The position numbers were made by a program, and so were the translations under genes. From NCBI GenBank assembly GCA_020845995.1, contig JADLES010000151.1, positions 1 through 43,717 on the forward strand: 43,717 bases of DNA, read 5' to 3'. Each line of letters starts with the position of its first letter. Positions within the stretch are counted from its first letter, which is position 1. Shown one piece after another: positions 8,966-17,060 of the stretch. The notes under the pieces are model-generated. The model worked only from the letters and a program-made list of their open reading frames with translations, searched no databases and was not told where the DNA came from. Source of the stretch: Burkholderiales bacterium. GTDB taxonomy: Bacteria > Pseudomonadota > Gammaproteobacteria > Burkholderiales > SG8-39.

Positions 8966-10450
8966 ATGGGGAGCTTCCTCCGCCTCGCGCGCATCCTGCA
9001 CGTCGGACTGCGCTTTCGCCTGTACCGGTTCCTGCCGCGCTACGCCGAGCGCGGTGAGCGGGACGGCGCTCGCGCCGTGCGCCTGCGGCAGGCGCTGGAG
9101 ACGCTGGGACCGATCTTCGTCAAGTTCGGCCAGATGCTCTCGACGCGGCGCGACCTGCTGCCGGCGGACGTCGCCGATGAACTCGCCAAGCTGCAGGACA
9201 GGGTACCGCCGTTTGATACGGATCTTGCCGTTTCTGAGATCAGCCGGTCGCTTGGCGTTGGACTCGAAGAGGCGTTTGGTACGTTCGAACGAAAACCGGT
9301 CGCCAGCGCGTCGGTCGCCCAGGTGCATTTCGGCACGCTGAAGGACGGCACCGAGGTGGCGGTGAAGATCCTGCGGCCGGGCGTCGAGCGCGCGATCGCG
9401 AAGGACGTGCTGCTGCTGGAGACGGCGGCTGGCCTGCTCGAGCGCTACTGGGCCGACGGGCGGCGCCTGCGGCCGCGCGAGGTGGTGGCGGAATTCGCGC
9501 GGCACCTGGACGACGAACTGGACCTGGTCCGGGAGGCGGCGAACGCGTCGCTGCTGCGGCGCAATTTCCAGGCCTCCCCGCTGCTGGCGGTGCCCGCCGT
9601 GCACTGGGATTACTGCTCGCGGCGCGTGATGGTGATGGAACGCATGCGCGGCACGCCGATCTCCCAGGTTCCTGTCCTCAGGGAAAAGAGAGTGGACATT
9701 CCCGCCCTCGCGCGCGCCGGCGTCGAGATCTTCTTCACCCAGGTGTTCCGCGACGGCTTCTTCCACGCCGACATGCACCCGGGCAACATCCTGGTCACCG
9801 ACGAGGGCAAGTACGTGGCGCTCGACTTCGGCATCATGGGCACGCTGTCGGAGGTCGACAAGAGCTACCTCGCGCAGAACTTTCTCGCCTTCTTCAACCG
9901 CGACTACCGGCGCGTGGCGCAAGCGCACCTGGACGCCGGCTGGGTGCCCGCCGGCACGCGCATCGACGATTTCGAGGCCGCGATCCGCGCGGTCTGCGAG
10001 CCGATCTTCGCGCGGCCGCTGAAGGAGATTTACTTCGGAAAACTGCTCCTGCGCCTGTTCCAGACTTCGCGGCGCTTCCAGGTCGCGGTGCAGCCGCAGC
10101 TGGTGCTGCTGCAAAAGACGCTGCTCAACATCGAGGGGCTCGGGCGCGAGCTCGACCCGGACCTCGACCTGTGGCAGACGGCAAAGCCCTTTCTCGAGCG
10201 CTGGATGAGCGAGCAGGTGGGCTGGCGCGGCCTTGCGCGCACCCTCCGGCGCGAGGCTCCCCACTGGGCGCAGACACTGCCGGTCATTCCGCGCTTGCTG
10301 TATCGGCTGCTGGCCGAGGATCGGCTGGAGAGCATGCACGCAGCGCTGGAGCGGCTCGCCGCCGAGAACCGGCGCCGCAACGACCTGCTCGCCGCGCTGC
10401 TCGCGATGGCCGCGGCGGCGCTCGCCTTCGCCGCCGTGGCGCTCTTGTAG
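8966..10450 (+). CDS. ubiB: Probable protein kinase/ATPase UbiB
   Basis: ABC1/ADCK-family atypical kinase-like ATPase required for ubiquinone biosynthesis, bound to the inner membrane. The 494-residue length is close to the family norm. Visible motifs are the KxGQ motif ([11 protein letters not shown], near residue 52), the Ala-rich nucleotide loop (ASASVAQVH, near 115), the VAIK-equivalent VAVKILRPG (near 130), the catalytic HADMHPGN (His267, Asp269) and the metal-binding DFG (near 289). Two C-terminal hydrophobic segments (residues ~470-494) anchor it. The start is one base after the ubiJ stop. Confidence 0.96.
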   Translation: MGSFLRLARILHVGLRFRLYRFLPRYAERGERDGARAVRLRQALETLGPIFVKFGQMLSTRRDLLPADVADELAKLQDRVPPFDTDLAVSEISRSLGVGLEEAFGTFERKPVASASVAQVHFGTLKDGTEVAVKILRPGVERAIAKDVLLLETAAGLLERYWADGRRLRPREVVAEFARHLDDELDLVREAANASLLRRNFQASPLLAVPAVHWDYCSRRVMVMERMRGTPISQVPVLREKRVDIPALARAGVEIFFTQVFRDGFFHADMHPGNILVTDEGKYVALDFGIMGTLSEVDKSYLAQNFLAFFNRDYRRVAQAHLDAGWVPAGTRIDDFEAAIRAVCEPIFARPLKEIYFGKLLLRLFQTSRRFQVAVQPQLVLLQKTLLNIEGLGRELDPDLDLWQTAKPFLERWMSEQVGWRGLARTLRREAPHWAQTLPVIPRLLYRLLAEDRLESMHAALERLAAENRRRNDLLAALLAMAAAALAFAAVALL

Positions 10451-10462
10451 ACTCGGCGCGCG

Positions 10463-11914
10463 ATGCTCGTCGCCTCGGTCATCCTGTATTTCTTCGTGAC
10501 GATCGCGATCGGCCTGTGGGCCGCGAAGCGGGTTCACAACTCCAGGGACTTCCTGATCGCGGGGCGCAGCCTGCCGCTCACCATGAGCGCGGCGACCGTG
10601 TTCGCCACCTGGTTCGGCGCCGAGACGGTGCTCTCGGTGTCGGCGACGTTCGCGAAGGATGGACTGGGCGGCATCATCGCCGACCCGTTCGGCTCCTCGT
10701 TCTGCCTGCTGTTCGTGGCGCTCTTCTTCGCGCGCGCCTTCTACCGGATGGACCTGCTCACCATCGGTGATTTCTACCGCAAGCGCTACAGCAAGCCGAT
10801 CGAGACCGTCACCAGCCTCGCGATCACCGCCTCGTACCTGGGCTGGACCTCGGCGCAGCTCACCGCGCTGGGGCTGGTGATTTCGGTGCTCTCCGGCGGC
10901 GTCATCGGCCTGAGCGCGGGCATCGTCGTCGGCGCGGTGATCGTCACCGGCTACACCATCTGGGGCGGCATGTGGTCGGTGGCGATGACCGACCTGTTCC
11001 AGTCGGTGGTGATCCTGGTGGGTCTCGCCGCGGTCGCGTTCCTCGTGAGCGACATGGCAGGGGGCGCGGGCAGGGTCATCGCCGCCGCCAGCGAGGCCGG
11101 CAAGTTCGAGTTCTTTCCCAGGGGCGGCGCCAAGGAGTGGCTCGCATTCACCGCCGCGTGGATGACGCTCGCCGTCGGCTCGATCCCGCAGCAGGATGTA
11201 TTCCAGCGCGTCACCTCCGCGAAGGACGAGAAGACGGCGGTACGCGGCTGCCTGGCGGGCGGCGCGCTCTACTTCTGCTTCGCTTTCGTGCCGATCTTCA
11301 TCGCCTATGCCGCGCTGGTGATCGAGCCGCATTACGCCGGGCTTTTCGCCGGCGACGACGCCCGCGAGATCCAGCGCATCCTGCCCAACCTGATCTTGGA
11401 GCGCACGCCGCTGTGGGCGCAGGTGCTCTTCTTCGGCGCGCTGCTCTCGGCGATCCTGTCGACCGCGTCCGGAGCGCTGCTCGCGCCGACGGCGCTGTTC
11501 ACCGAGAACGTCATCCGTCCGTACGCGCCGCGCATGGGCGATCGCCAGTTCCTGCTGCTGCTGCGCGTGGTGCTGGTGGCCTTCACGCTGGCAGCGCTGC
11601 TGTTCGCGCTCAATTCGCGCAGCACCATGTACGAAATGGTGCAGAGCGCCTACAAGGTGACGCTGGTTTCCTGCATCGTGCCGCTGGCCGCGGGGATCTA
11701 CTGGAGGGGCGCCAACGTCCCTGGCGCGGCGCTGTCGGTGGCGTTCGGGCTCGGATCCTGGGCGCTCGCGGAATGGATCGCGGCGGACGCGACCGTGCCG
11801 CCGCAGCTGGTGGGACTCGCGTTCTCGGTATTCGGCATGGTGATGGGCTCTTTCCTCCCGCACGAGCGCGCCGCAGCGCACGCGCATGGCGTTCGGCCGC
11901 GGCAGAAGCGCTAG
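10463..11914 (+). CDS. Sodium:solute symporter (SSS family)
   Basis: Inner-membrane secondary transporter of 483 residues with about 12-13 hydrophobic segments beginning at residue 1 (MLVASVILYFFVTIAIGLWAA). The SSS pattern is clear: AAKRVHNSRDFLIAGRSLP after the first helix, SAATVFATWFGAETVLS in the second, and the long central helices around WTSAQLTALG. The substrate cannot be read from sequence; proline, pantothenate and acetate transporters all belong here. It starts 12 bases after ubiB, so it may be cotranscribed, and it overlaps the VanZ-like gene by 29 bases. Confidence 0.9.
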   Translation: MLVASVILYFFVTIAIGLWAAKRVHNSRDFLIAGRSLPLTMSAATVFATWFGAETVLSVSATFAKDGLGGIIADPFGSSFCLLFVALFFARAFYRMDLLTIGDFYRKRYSKPIETVTSLAITASYLGWTSAQLTALGLVISVLSGGVIGLSAGIVVGAVIVTGYTIWGGMWSVAMTDLFQSVVILVGLAAVAFLVSDMAGGAGRVIAAASEAGKFEFFPRGGAKEWLAFTAAWMTLAVGSIPQQDVFQRVTSAKDEKTAVRGCLAGGALYFCFAFVPIFIAYAALVIEPHYAGLFAGDDAREIQRILPNLILERTPLWAQVLFFGALLSAILSTASGALLAPTALFTENVIRPYAPRMGDRQFLLLLRVVLVAFTLAALLFALNSRSTMYEMVQSAYKVTLVSCIVPLAAGIYWRGANVPGAALSVAFGLGSWALAEWIAADATVPPQLVGLAFSVFGMVMGSFLPHERAAAHAHGVRPRQKR

Positions 11915-12989
11915 CTTGCGCGAGTCACCGCTCGCCCGCGTACTCCTCACGCTCTACGTCCTGCTTGTCGCCTACGCGACGCTGTACCCGCTTGCCGGCT
12001 GGCGCGATTCCGGCGCCTCGCCGTTTGCCTTCTTCTCCGCGCCCTGGCCGCGCTACGTCACCGCTTTCGACATCGGCGCCAATTTCTTCGGCTACGTCCC
12101 GTACGGCGCGCTGTGCGCGCTGGTGCTGCGGCCGCGGATGCCGGCGTTCGCCGCGGCGCTGCTCGCGCTGCTGAGCGGCGCGGCGCTCTCGCTGGTCCTG
12201 GAAGCCGGACAGAGCTTCCTCCCGGCGCGGATTCCCTCCAACGTGGATGTGCTCGCCAACGTCGCCGGCGCCGCCTGCGGCGGCGTCGCCGGCGCCTGGC
12301 TCGCGCCGCGGATCCTCGGCCATGGGCCGCTCGAGCGCCTGCGTTCGGCGGCGATTGCACCGGGGGCGGTGGCCGACTTGGGGCTGTCCCTGCTCGGGCT
12401 GTGGCTGTTCGCGCAGCTCAATCCCGCGACGCAGCTCTTCGGCGCCGGAGACCTGCGCGAGCTGCTGGCCGCGTCGGGCCCGGCGGGCGAGCGCCATACC
12501 GCGGATGTGTTCGTCGCGATCGAGGCGGCCGTCGCGGCGGCGAACCTGGTTGCCGTCGCGCTGATCGCCTCCGCCGTGATCCGGCCGCAAGGGCCGGTGC
12601 TGCGGGCGGTGGCGGCATTGCTCGCTGCGGCGCTCGCGGTGAAGACGCTGGCATTCGTCATCCTGATGCCCAGGGAACCGGCGCTCGCCTGGCTCACTCC
12701 CGGCGCGCAGCTCGGCCTCGGCGGCGGCGTGGCGGCGGCGCTGCTCCTCCTGCGCCTGCCTCGTACCGCGCGGCTGGTGCTCGGCGCGGTGCTGCTGATG
12801 GTGGCCACGGTGCTGGTGAACCTGGCGCCGCCCAATCCCTACTTCGCCGAGACGATCAAGGTCTGGGCGCAGGGGCATTTCCTCAACTTCAACGGCCTGA
12901 CGCGGCTGGTGTCGGCGGCGTGGCCGTTCGCGGCGCTCAGCTACCTGGTCTACCTCGCCACGGCGCCGCGGCGCGAGCCGGGCGATTGA
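11886..12989 (+). CDS. VanZ-like family membrane protein
   Basis: 367 residues. The first ~145 residues carry the VanZ-like pattern: a first helix with YATLYPLAGW, then DIGANFFGYVPYG, then a segment with LEAGQSFLPARIPSNVDVLANVAGA. The remainder adds about five more hydrophobic segments, so this is a longer member of the family. VanZ proteins give low-level teicoplanin resistance in enterococci, but in proteobacteria the role is unknown and resistance should not be assumed. The ATG at 11886 lies within the end of the symporter gene. A later start (the GTG-poor region makes this less likely) would shorten only the basic N-terminus. Confidence 0.82.
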   Translation: MAFGRGRSASLRESPLARVLLTLYVLLVAYATLYPLAGWRDSGASPFAFFSAPWPRYVTAFDIGANFFGYVPYGALCALVLRPRMPAFAAALLALLSGAALSLVLEAGQSFLPARIPSNVDVLANVAGAACGGVAGAWLAPRILGHGPLERLRSAAIAPGAVADLGLSLLGLWLFAQLNPATQLFGAGDLRELLAASGPAGERHTADVFVAIEAAVAAANLVAVALIASAVIRPQGPVLRAVAALLAAALAVKTLAFVILMPREPALAWLTPGAQLGLGGGVAAALLLLRLPRTARLVLGAVLLMVATVLVNLAPPNPYFAETIKVWAQGHFLNFNGLTRLVSAAWPFAALSYLVYLATAPRREPGD

Positions 12990-13005
12990 GCGCGATTCGC
13001 TCCGG

Positions 13006-13011
13006 TAGAAT
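13006..13011 (+). promoter_or_regulatory. -10 box (TAGAAT) of the [2Fe-2S] protein gene
   Basis: TAGAAT ends 8 bases before the ATG at 13020 in an otherwise GC-rich gap of 30 bases. The predicted transcription start is within a few bases of the start codon, leaving no room for a Shine-Dalgarno. No clear -35 at normal spacing. Confidence 0.5.
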
Positions 13012-13019
13012 CGCGCCCC

Positions 13020-13331
13020 ATGGCGTATTACGAGCGACACGTGTTTTTCTGCTGCAACCAGCGCGAAGGCGAGGAGCGGCCCTGCTGCAACGGCAAGGGC
13101 GCGAGCGCGATGCGCGACTATGCCAAGGAGCGCGTCAAGGCGCTTGGCCTGGCGGGACAGGGAAAGATGCGCGTCAACCAGTCCGGTTGCCTGGACCGCT
13201 GCGAGGAAGGGCCGTGCGTCGTGGTGTATCCGGACGCCGTCTGGTACACCTATGTCGACCGCGCCGACATCGACGAGATCGTGGAGGAGCACTTGCGCCA
13301 CGGCCGCGTGGTCGAGCGGCTGCGCATCTGA
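13020..13331 (+). CDS. (2Fe-2S) ferredoxin, thioredoxin-like fold
   Basis: 103 residues matching the stand-alone thioredoxin-fold [2Fe-2S] protein family. Conserved cysteines are in FFCCNQREGEERPCCNGKG (residues ~9-27) and QSGCLDRCEEGP (residues ~58-69); the last pair, CLDRC, is the family hallmark. The electron partner is unknown. The C-terminus YTYVDRADIDEIVEEHLRHG is typical of betaproteobacterial members. The stop overlaps the ATG of the next gene (TGATG at 13329), and the same two-gene order occurs in related bacteria. Confidence 0.93.
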   Translation: MAYYERHVFFCCNQREGEERPCCNGKGASAMRDYAKERVKALGLAGQGKMRVNQSGCLDRCEEGPCVVVYPDAVWYTYVDRADIDEIVEEHLRHGRVVERLRI

Positions 13332-13927
13332 TGCGCCTGCGCGCCCGGCGCGAGTTCATCGCCGGACCCGCGGGAAAGATCGAATGCGTCATCGATGATC
13401 CCGCGGGCGCAAAGCCGCGCGGAGTCGCCCTGGTCGCCCATCCGCACCCGCTGTACGGCGGTACGCTCGACAACAAGGTCGTGCAGACGCTGGCGCGCGC
13501 GTTCGTCGAGCTGGGCTACACGGCCTGGCGGCCGAATTTTCGCGGGGTCGGCGCGAGCGAGGGCCGCCACGATGAAGGACGCGGCGAAGTCGATGATCTT
13601 GCCGCAGTGCTTGCGCACCTCAAGGCTGAGAAGCCTGTATTGGCGGGATTCTCGTTCGGCGCTGCCATACAAGCAAGAATTGCAATGACAATAAAGCCCG
13701 AAAGAATGGTGCTGGTCGGGCTCGCGGTGACAAACCAGCAGGTGCCCGCGGTGCCGCCCGACACGATCCTCATCCACGGCGAGGAGGACAGCACGGTGCC
13801 GCTTGCGGACGTGCTTGCCTGGGCGCGGCCGCAGGACCTGCCGGTGGTGGTGGTCCCGGGCGCCGACCATTTCTTCCACCGGCGGCTCGCCGTGCTGCGC
13901 GCGATCATCCGCAATAGCTGGCGCTGA
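13331..13927 (+). CDS. Alpha/beta superfamily hydrolase (COG2945 type)
   Basis: 198 residues, a compact alpha/beta hydrolase. The oxyanion-side motif HPHPLYGGTLDNKVV (near 37-51) and RPNFRGVGASEG (near 70) are typical of the COG2945 group. The nucleophile elbow is GFSFG with Ser108, the acid is probably in HGEEDSTVP, and the base is in GADHFFH near the C-terminus. The catalytic set looks complete; the natural substrate is unknown. The ATG at 13331 overlaps the previous stop. A short lower-GC stretch (about 13617-13710) falls around the nucleophile elbow. Confidence 0.9.
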   Translation: MRLRARREFIAGPAGKIECVIDDPAGAKPRGVALVAHPHPLYGGTLDNKVVQTLARAFVELGYTAWRPNFRGVGASEGRHDEGRGEVDDLAAVLAHLKAEKPVLAGFSFGAAIQARIAMTIKPERMVLVGLAVTNQQVPAVPPDTILIHGEEDSTVPLADVLAWARPQDLPVVVVPGADHFFHRRLAVLRAIIRNSWR

Positions 13928-13958
13928 GGCTGGCCGCACACGTGCCCGAGGCCCGGTA

Positions 13959-15095
13959 GTGGAGCAATTCTTCGCCACCGCGCCGCGCGGGCTGGAGCCG
14001 CTGCTCGCCGACGAGCTGACCCGCCTGGGCGCGCAGGGCGCCCGGGCCGTTCCGGGGGGCGTCGCTTTCTCCGGGGACTGGCGGACCTGCTACCGGGTCA
14101 ACCTCTGGTCGCGCATCGCTTCGCGCGTGCTCTGGCGCGTCGCCGGGTTCGCCTACCGCGACGAGATGGACCTGTACGAGGCGGCGCGCGCCGTCAACTG
14201 GCTCGACCACTTTTCCGTCGAAAACGATTTCAGGGTGAGCGTCGCCGCGCAGAAAAGCCCCCTCAAGAGCCTCGATTTCGCCACCCTGCGCATCAAGGAC
14301 GCGGTCTGCGACCGCTTCCGGGACGCGCTCGGCAGCCGGCCGGACGTGGACCGCGCGAGACCGGATGTGCGCGTGCACGCGTTCCTCGAGGCGGCGCGCG
14401 GCGCGCTCTACCTCGACACCTCGGGCGAGCCGCTCTTCAAGCGCGGCTGGCGCTCGGGCGGGGGCGAAGCGCCGCTGCGCGAGAACCTCGCCGCCGGCAT
14501 CGTGCGGCTCTCGGGCTGGAAGTTCGACGAGCCGCTGCTCGATCCGATGTGCGGTGCGGGCACGATCCTCGTGGAGGCCGCGGCGATGGCCAGGGGGCGC
14601 GCGCCGGGCGCGAAGCGGGGATTTGGTTTTGAGAAGTTGCGGGTTTTCGATTCAGCGCTCTGGCAAAAGCTGAAGAATGAAAAACAAGAACCCAAATCTG
14701 ATGCACCGCTTCAGCTTTTCGGCAGCGACAATGACCCGCGCGCGCTGAACGATGCGCGCCGCAACCTCGCCGCCGCGGGCGTGGAACGCTGGATAAAGCT
14801 GGACCGCGCCGACGTCCTCGAGCGCGCCGCGCCCGCGCCGGCGGGCGTGATAATCGCCAACCCGCCCTACGGCGAGCGCCTGGGATCGAAGCAGGCGCTC
14901 GCCGAGTTCTATCCGAAGCTGGGCGCGGCGCTCAAGCGCAAATACGCCGGCTGGCGCTGCCACTTCTTCACCGCCGATCAGCGCATGCCGACGCTGATGC
15001 GCCTGCAGCCCTCGCGCCGCCTGCCCCTTTTCAACGGCGCGCTCGAATGCCGGCTGTTCGAATTCGTCATTGTCGCCGGAAGCAACCGTCGCTAG
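13959..15095 (+). CDS. THUMP-domain class I RNA methyltransferase (RlmL N-domain type)
   Basis: SAM-dependent RNA N2-guanine methyltransferase of the UPF0020 family, comparable to the N-terminal half of E. coli RlmL (23S rRNA m2G2445). It has 378 residues. A ferredoxin-like/THUMP region occupies the first ~160 residues, then comes the Rossmann domain with DPMCGAGTILVEAA (near 193) and the catalytic NPPYGERLG with Asn301. The GTG at 13959 follows TA and gives the family N-terminus VEQFFATAPRGLEPLLADEL. No second (RlmK-like) methylase domain is fused, so it is the single-domain version. Its TAG stop shares the palindrome CTAG with the stop of the convergent gene. Confidence 0.9.
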   Translation: MEQFFATAPRGLEPLLADELTRLGAQGARAVPGGVAFSGDWRTCYRVNLWSRIASRVLWRVAGFAYRDEMDLYEAARAVNWLDHFSVENDFRVSVAAQKSPLKSLDFATLRIKDAVCDRFRDALGSRPDVDRARPDVRVHAFLEAARGALYLDTSGEPLFKRGWRSGGGEAPLRENLAAGIVRLSGWKFDEPLLDPMCGAGTILVEAAAMARGRAPGAKRGFGFEKLRVFDSALWQKLKNEKQEPKSDAPLQLFGSDNDPRALNDARRNLAAAGVERWIKLDRADVLERAAPAPAGVIIANPPYGERLGSKQALAEFYPKLGAALKRKYAGWRCHFFTADQRMPTLMRLQPSRRLPLFNGALECRLFEFVIVAGSNRR

Positions 15096-15856
15096 CCGCT
15101 GCGCTTCTGCGCGAAGAAGATCTTGCGGTGGTTCGTGGCGAGCGGACGCGCGGACAGGATCGGCGGAAACAGCACGTTTCGTCTCACCGTCGCAGGATCG
15201 AACGAGCTTTCGTCGACCACAGCGACGGCAAAGCCATGTTTCTCCAGGAAGCGATCGAAGTCGTCGCCGTAAATCCGCAGGTGGTCGGCCTGCCCGAACG
15301 CCGCCTCCCGCTGCTCCGGCGTGACCATGCCGGGATCCTCGAGCTTCGCGGGCAGGCGATCCTTCTGCGGCACCGTGAAGATCGCCCAGCCTGACGCCGC
15401 GAGCGCGCGATGCACCTCGCGTAGGGCGGCCGAATCGTCGGCGACGTGTTCGAGGACATCGCAGGCGACGATCAGGTCGAACGATCCATCGGAAATGGCG
15501 GGCATCTCGCACATGTCGAGGCGCATGTCCACCTTCTTTTTGAAATAGTCGGCCGTGACATACCTGCCGGCGGATTCTCTGAGCAACCCGGCGAGCACTT
15601 TCTCGGGCGCAAAATGCAGTACTCGCTTGCCCGTAACGATCGCCGGAATCCCGAACCTGCCGGGCCCGGCGAGGGCGGCGAGCAGCAGGCGATGCCTGAC
15701 CTGCGAGCCGCAGATCGGGCAGACCGTATGTGGATGCCACGCATCGCTGGAAAAGACGCGTCCCCGCCACCCGCAGGCGTTGCACTGAATGCGATAGGGA
15801 TACTTCTGGACGAGCGCCCGGGCGCGGCGCAGCAGACCTCGAATCCAGCGTTTCAA
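15092..15856 (-). CDS. Zinc-ribbon plus class I SAM methyltransferase
   Basis: 254 residues. An N-terminal basic segment (KRWIRGLLRRARALV) precedes a four-cysteine zinc ribbon (CNACGW...CPICGS, residues ~26-55). A class I methyltransferase core follows, with weak motif I (VLHFAPEK), the acidic-loop equivalent VTADYF and FDLIVACDVLEHVADD, then WAIFTVPQKDRLP. The target is unknown; similar zinc-ribbon methyltransferases occur in surface-glycan loci, but this neighbourhood gives no support for that. The start is uncertain. TTG at 15856 gives a natural N-terminus; GTG at 15895 would overlap the pilU stop as TAGTG, a pattern seen elsewhere in this window. Confidence 0.8.
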   Translation of the reverse strand: MKRWIRGLLRRARALVQKYPYRIQCNACGWRGRVFSSDAWHPHTVCPICGSQVRHRLLLAALAGPGRFGIPAIVTGKRVLHFAPEKVLAGLLRESAGRYVTADYFKKKVDMRLDMCEMPAISDGSFDLIVACDVLEHVADDSAALREVHRALAASGWAIFTVPQKDRLPAKLEDPGMVTPEQREAAFGQADHLRIYGDDFDRFLEKHGFAVAVVDESSFDPATVRRNVLFPPILSARPLATNHRKIFFAQKRSG

Positions 15857-15894
15857 CTCGCTCGCGCCCCCCGGGCCTGCGGCCGGACAGCACA

Positions 15895-17031
15895 CTACAC
15901 GATGTCGAGGTGCTCGATGCCCTTGGTGAGGTCTTTTTCCTTCGATTCCTTGCCGTGCAGCTTGATGTTGAGGCGCACCTCGTTGGTGGAATCGGCGAAG
16001 CGCAGCGCGTCTTCGTAGCCGATGCGCCCCTGCTCGTAGAGGTCGAAGAGGGCCTGGTCGAAGGTCTGCATGCCCAGCTCGCGCGACTTCTTCATGATCT
16101 CCTTGATGCCGTGGATCTCGCCCTTGAAGATCAGGTCCGAGATCAGCGGCGAGTTGAGCAGGACTTCCACCGCCGCGGCGCGGCCCTTGCCTTCCTTGTT
16201 GGGGATCAGGCGCTGCGAGATGATTCCCTTGAGGTTGAGCGACAGGTCCATCAGCAGCTGGTGGCGGCGCTGCTCCGGGAAGAAGTTGATGATCCGGTCC
16301 ATCGCCTGGTTGGAGTTGTTGGCGTGCAGGGTGCCCAGGCACAGGTGGCCGGTCTCGGCGAAGGCGACCGCGTGGTCCATCACCTCCATGTCGCGGATCT
16401 CGCCGATCAGGATCACGTCGGGCGCCTGGCGCAGGGTGTTCTTGAGCGCCGACTGCCAGGAATCCGTGTCGACGCCAACCTCGCGCTGGGTGATCAGGCA
16501 GTTCTTGTGCGGGTGCACGTACTCGACCGGGTCCTCGATGGTGATGATGTGGCCGTGGGTGTTCTCGTTGCGGTAGCCGAGCATCGCGGCGAGCGAGGTG
16601 GACTTGCCCGAGCCCGTGCCGCCGACGAACAGCACCAGGCCGCGCTTGGTGAGCGCGACGTCCTTCAGCACCGGCGGCAGCTTGAGGTCCTCGAAGTTCG
16701 GGATGGTGGTGGTGATCACGCGCAGCACCGCGCCAACGTTGCCCTGCTGCACGAAGCAGTTGACGCGGAAGCGCCCGATGCTCGCCGGCGAAATCGCGAA
16801 GTTGCACTCCTTGGTGGCTTCGAATTCCGCCGCCTGCTTGTCGTTCATGATCGAGCGCACCAGCATCGCCGTGTGCTGCGCGGTGAGCGCCTGCTGCGAC
16901 ACCGGCGTCATCTTGCTGTCGATCTTCATGGCCGGCGGGAAGCCGGCGGTGATGAAGAGATCCGAGCCCTTCTTGGCGACGAGCGCGCGCAGCAGGTCGT
17001 AGATGAATTTGGTTGCCTGTTCTCGTTCCAT
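15895..17031 (-). CDS. pilU: Type IV pilus retraction ATPase, PilU
   Basis: Hexameric motor ATPase, paralogue of PilT, that assists pilus retraction. 378 residues from the ATG at 17031. Visible are the Walker A GGTGSGKST (near residue 132), the Asp box TIEDPVEYVH, Walker B region VILIGEIRD and the His box ETGHLCLGTLHANN. The PilU-specific extended C-terminus (LHGKESKEKDLTKGIEHLDIV) is present. It is 29 bases downstream of pilT on the same strand, the usual pilTU order. In known systems PilU needs PilT to act. Confidence 0.97.
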   Translation of the reverse strand: MEREQATKFIYDLLRALVAKKGSDLFITAGFPPAMKIDSKMTPVSQQALTAQHTAMLVRSIMNDKQAAEFEATKECNFAISPASIGRFRVNCFVQQGNVGAVLRVITTTIPNFEDLKLPPVLKDVALTKRGLVLFVGGTGSGKSTSLAAMLGYRNENTHGHIITIEDPVEYVHPHKNCLITQREVGVDTDSWQSALKNTLRQAPDVILIGEIRDMEVMDHAVAFAETGHLCLGTLHANNSNQAMDRIINFFPEQRRHQLLMDLSLNLKGIISQRLIPNKEGKGRAAAVEVLLNSPLISDLIFKGEIHGIKEIMKKSRELGMQTFDQALFDLYEQGRIGYEDALRFADSTNEVRLNIKLHGKESKEKDLTKGIEHLDIV

Positions 17032-17060
17032 ATGGGGTACCCCGCGAGGTTGTGGCGCGC

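Noticed and set aside
8843-11950. A 1035-codon open frame on the minus strand opposite ubiB and the symporter
   Set aside because: Highly repetitive in Arg, Glu, His and Ala, with no recognisable domain, and antisense to two well-conserved genes. It is a by-product of high GC codon use.
11886-12989. Glycopeptide resistance by the VanZ-like gene
   Set aside because: The family occurs widely in proteobacteria without van operons, and no other resistance gene is nearby.
12113-13927. A single 604-codon frame that would join the VanZ-like region to the hydrolase
   Set aside because: Its first part is out of frame with the VanZ-like and ferredoxin genes; only the last 198 codons match the hydrolase, which has its own start.
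15092-16807. A 571-codon frame that would fuse pilU antisense sequence to the zinc-ribbon methyltransferase
   Set aside because: The upstream part runs through pilU in another frame and is low-complexity. The real start is TTG 15856 or GTG 15895.
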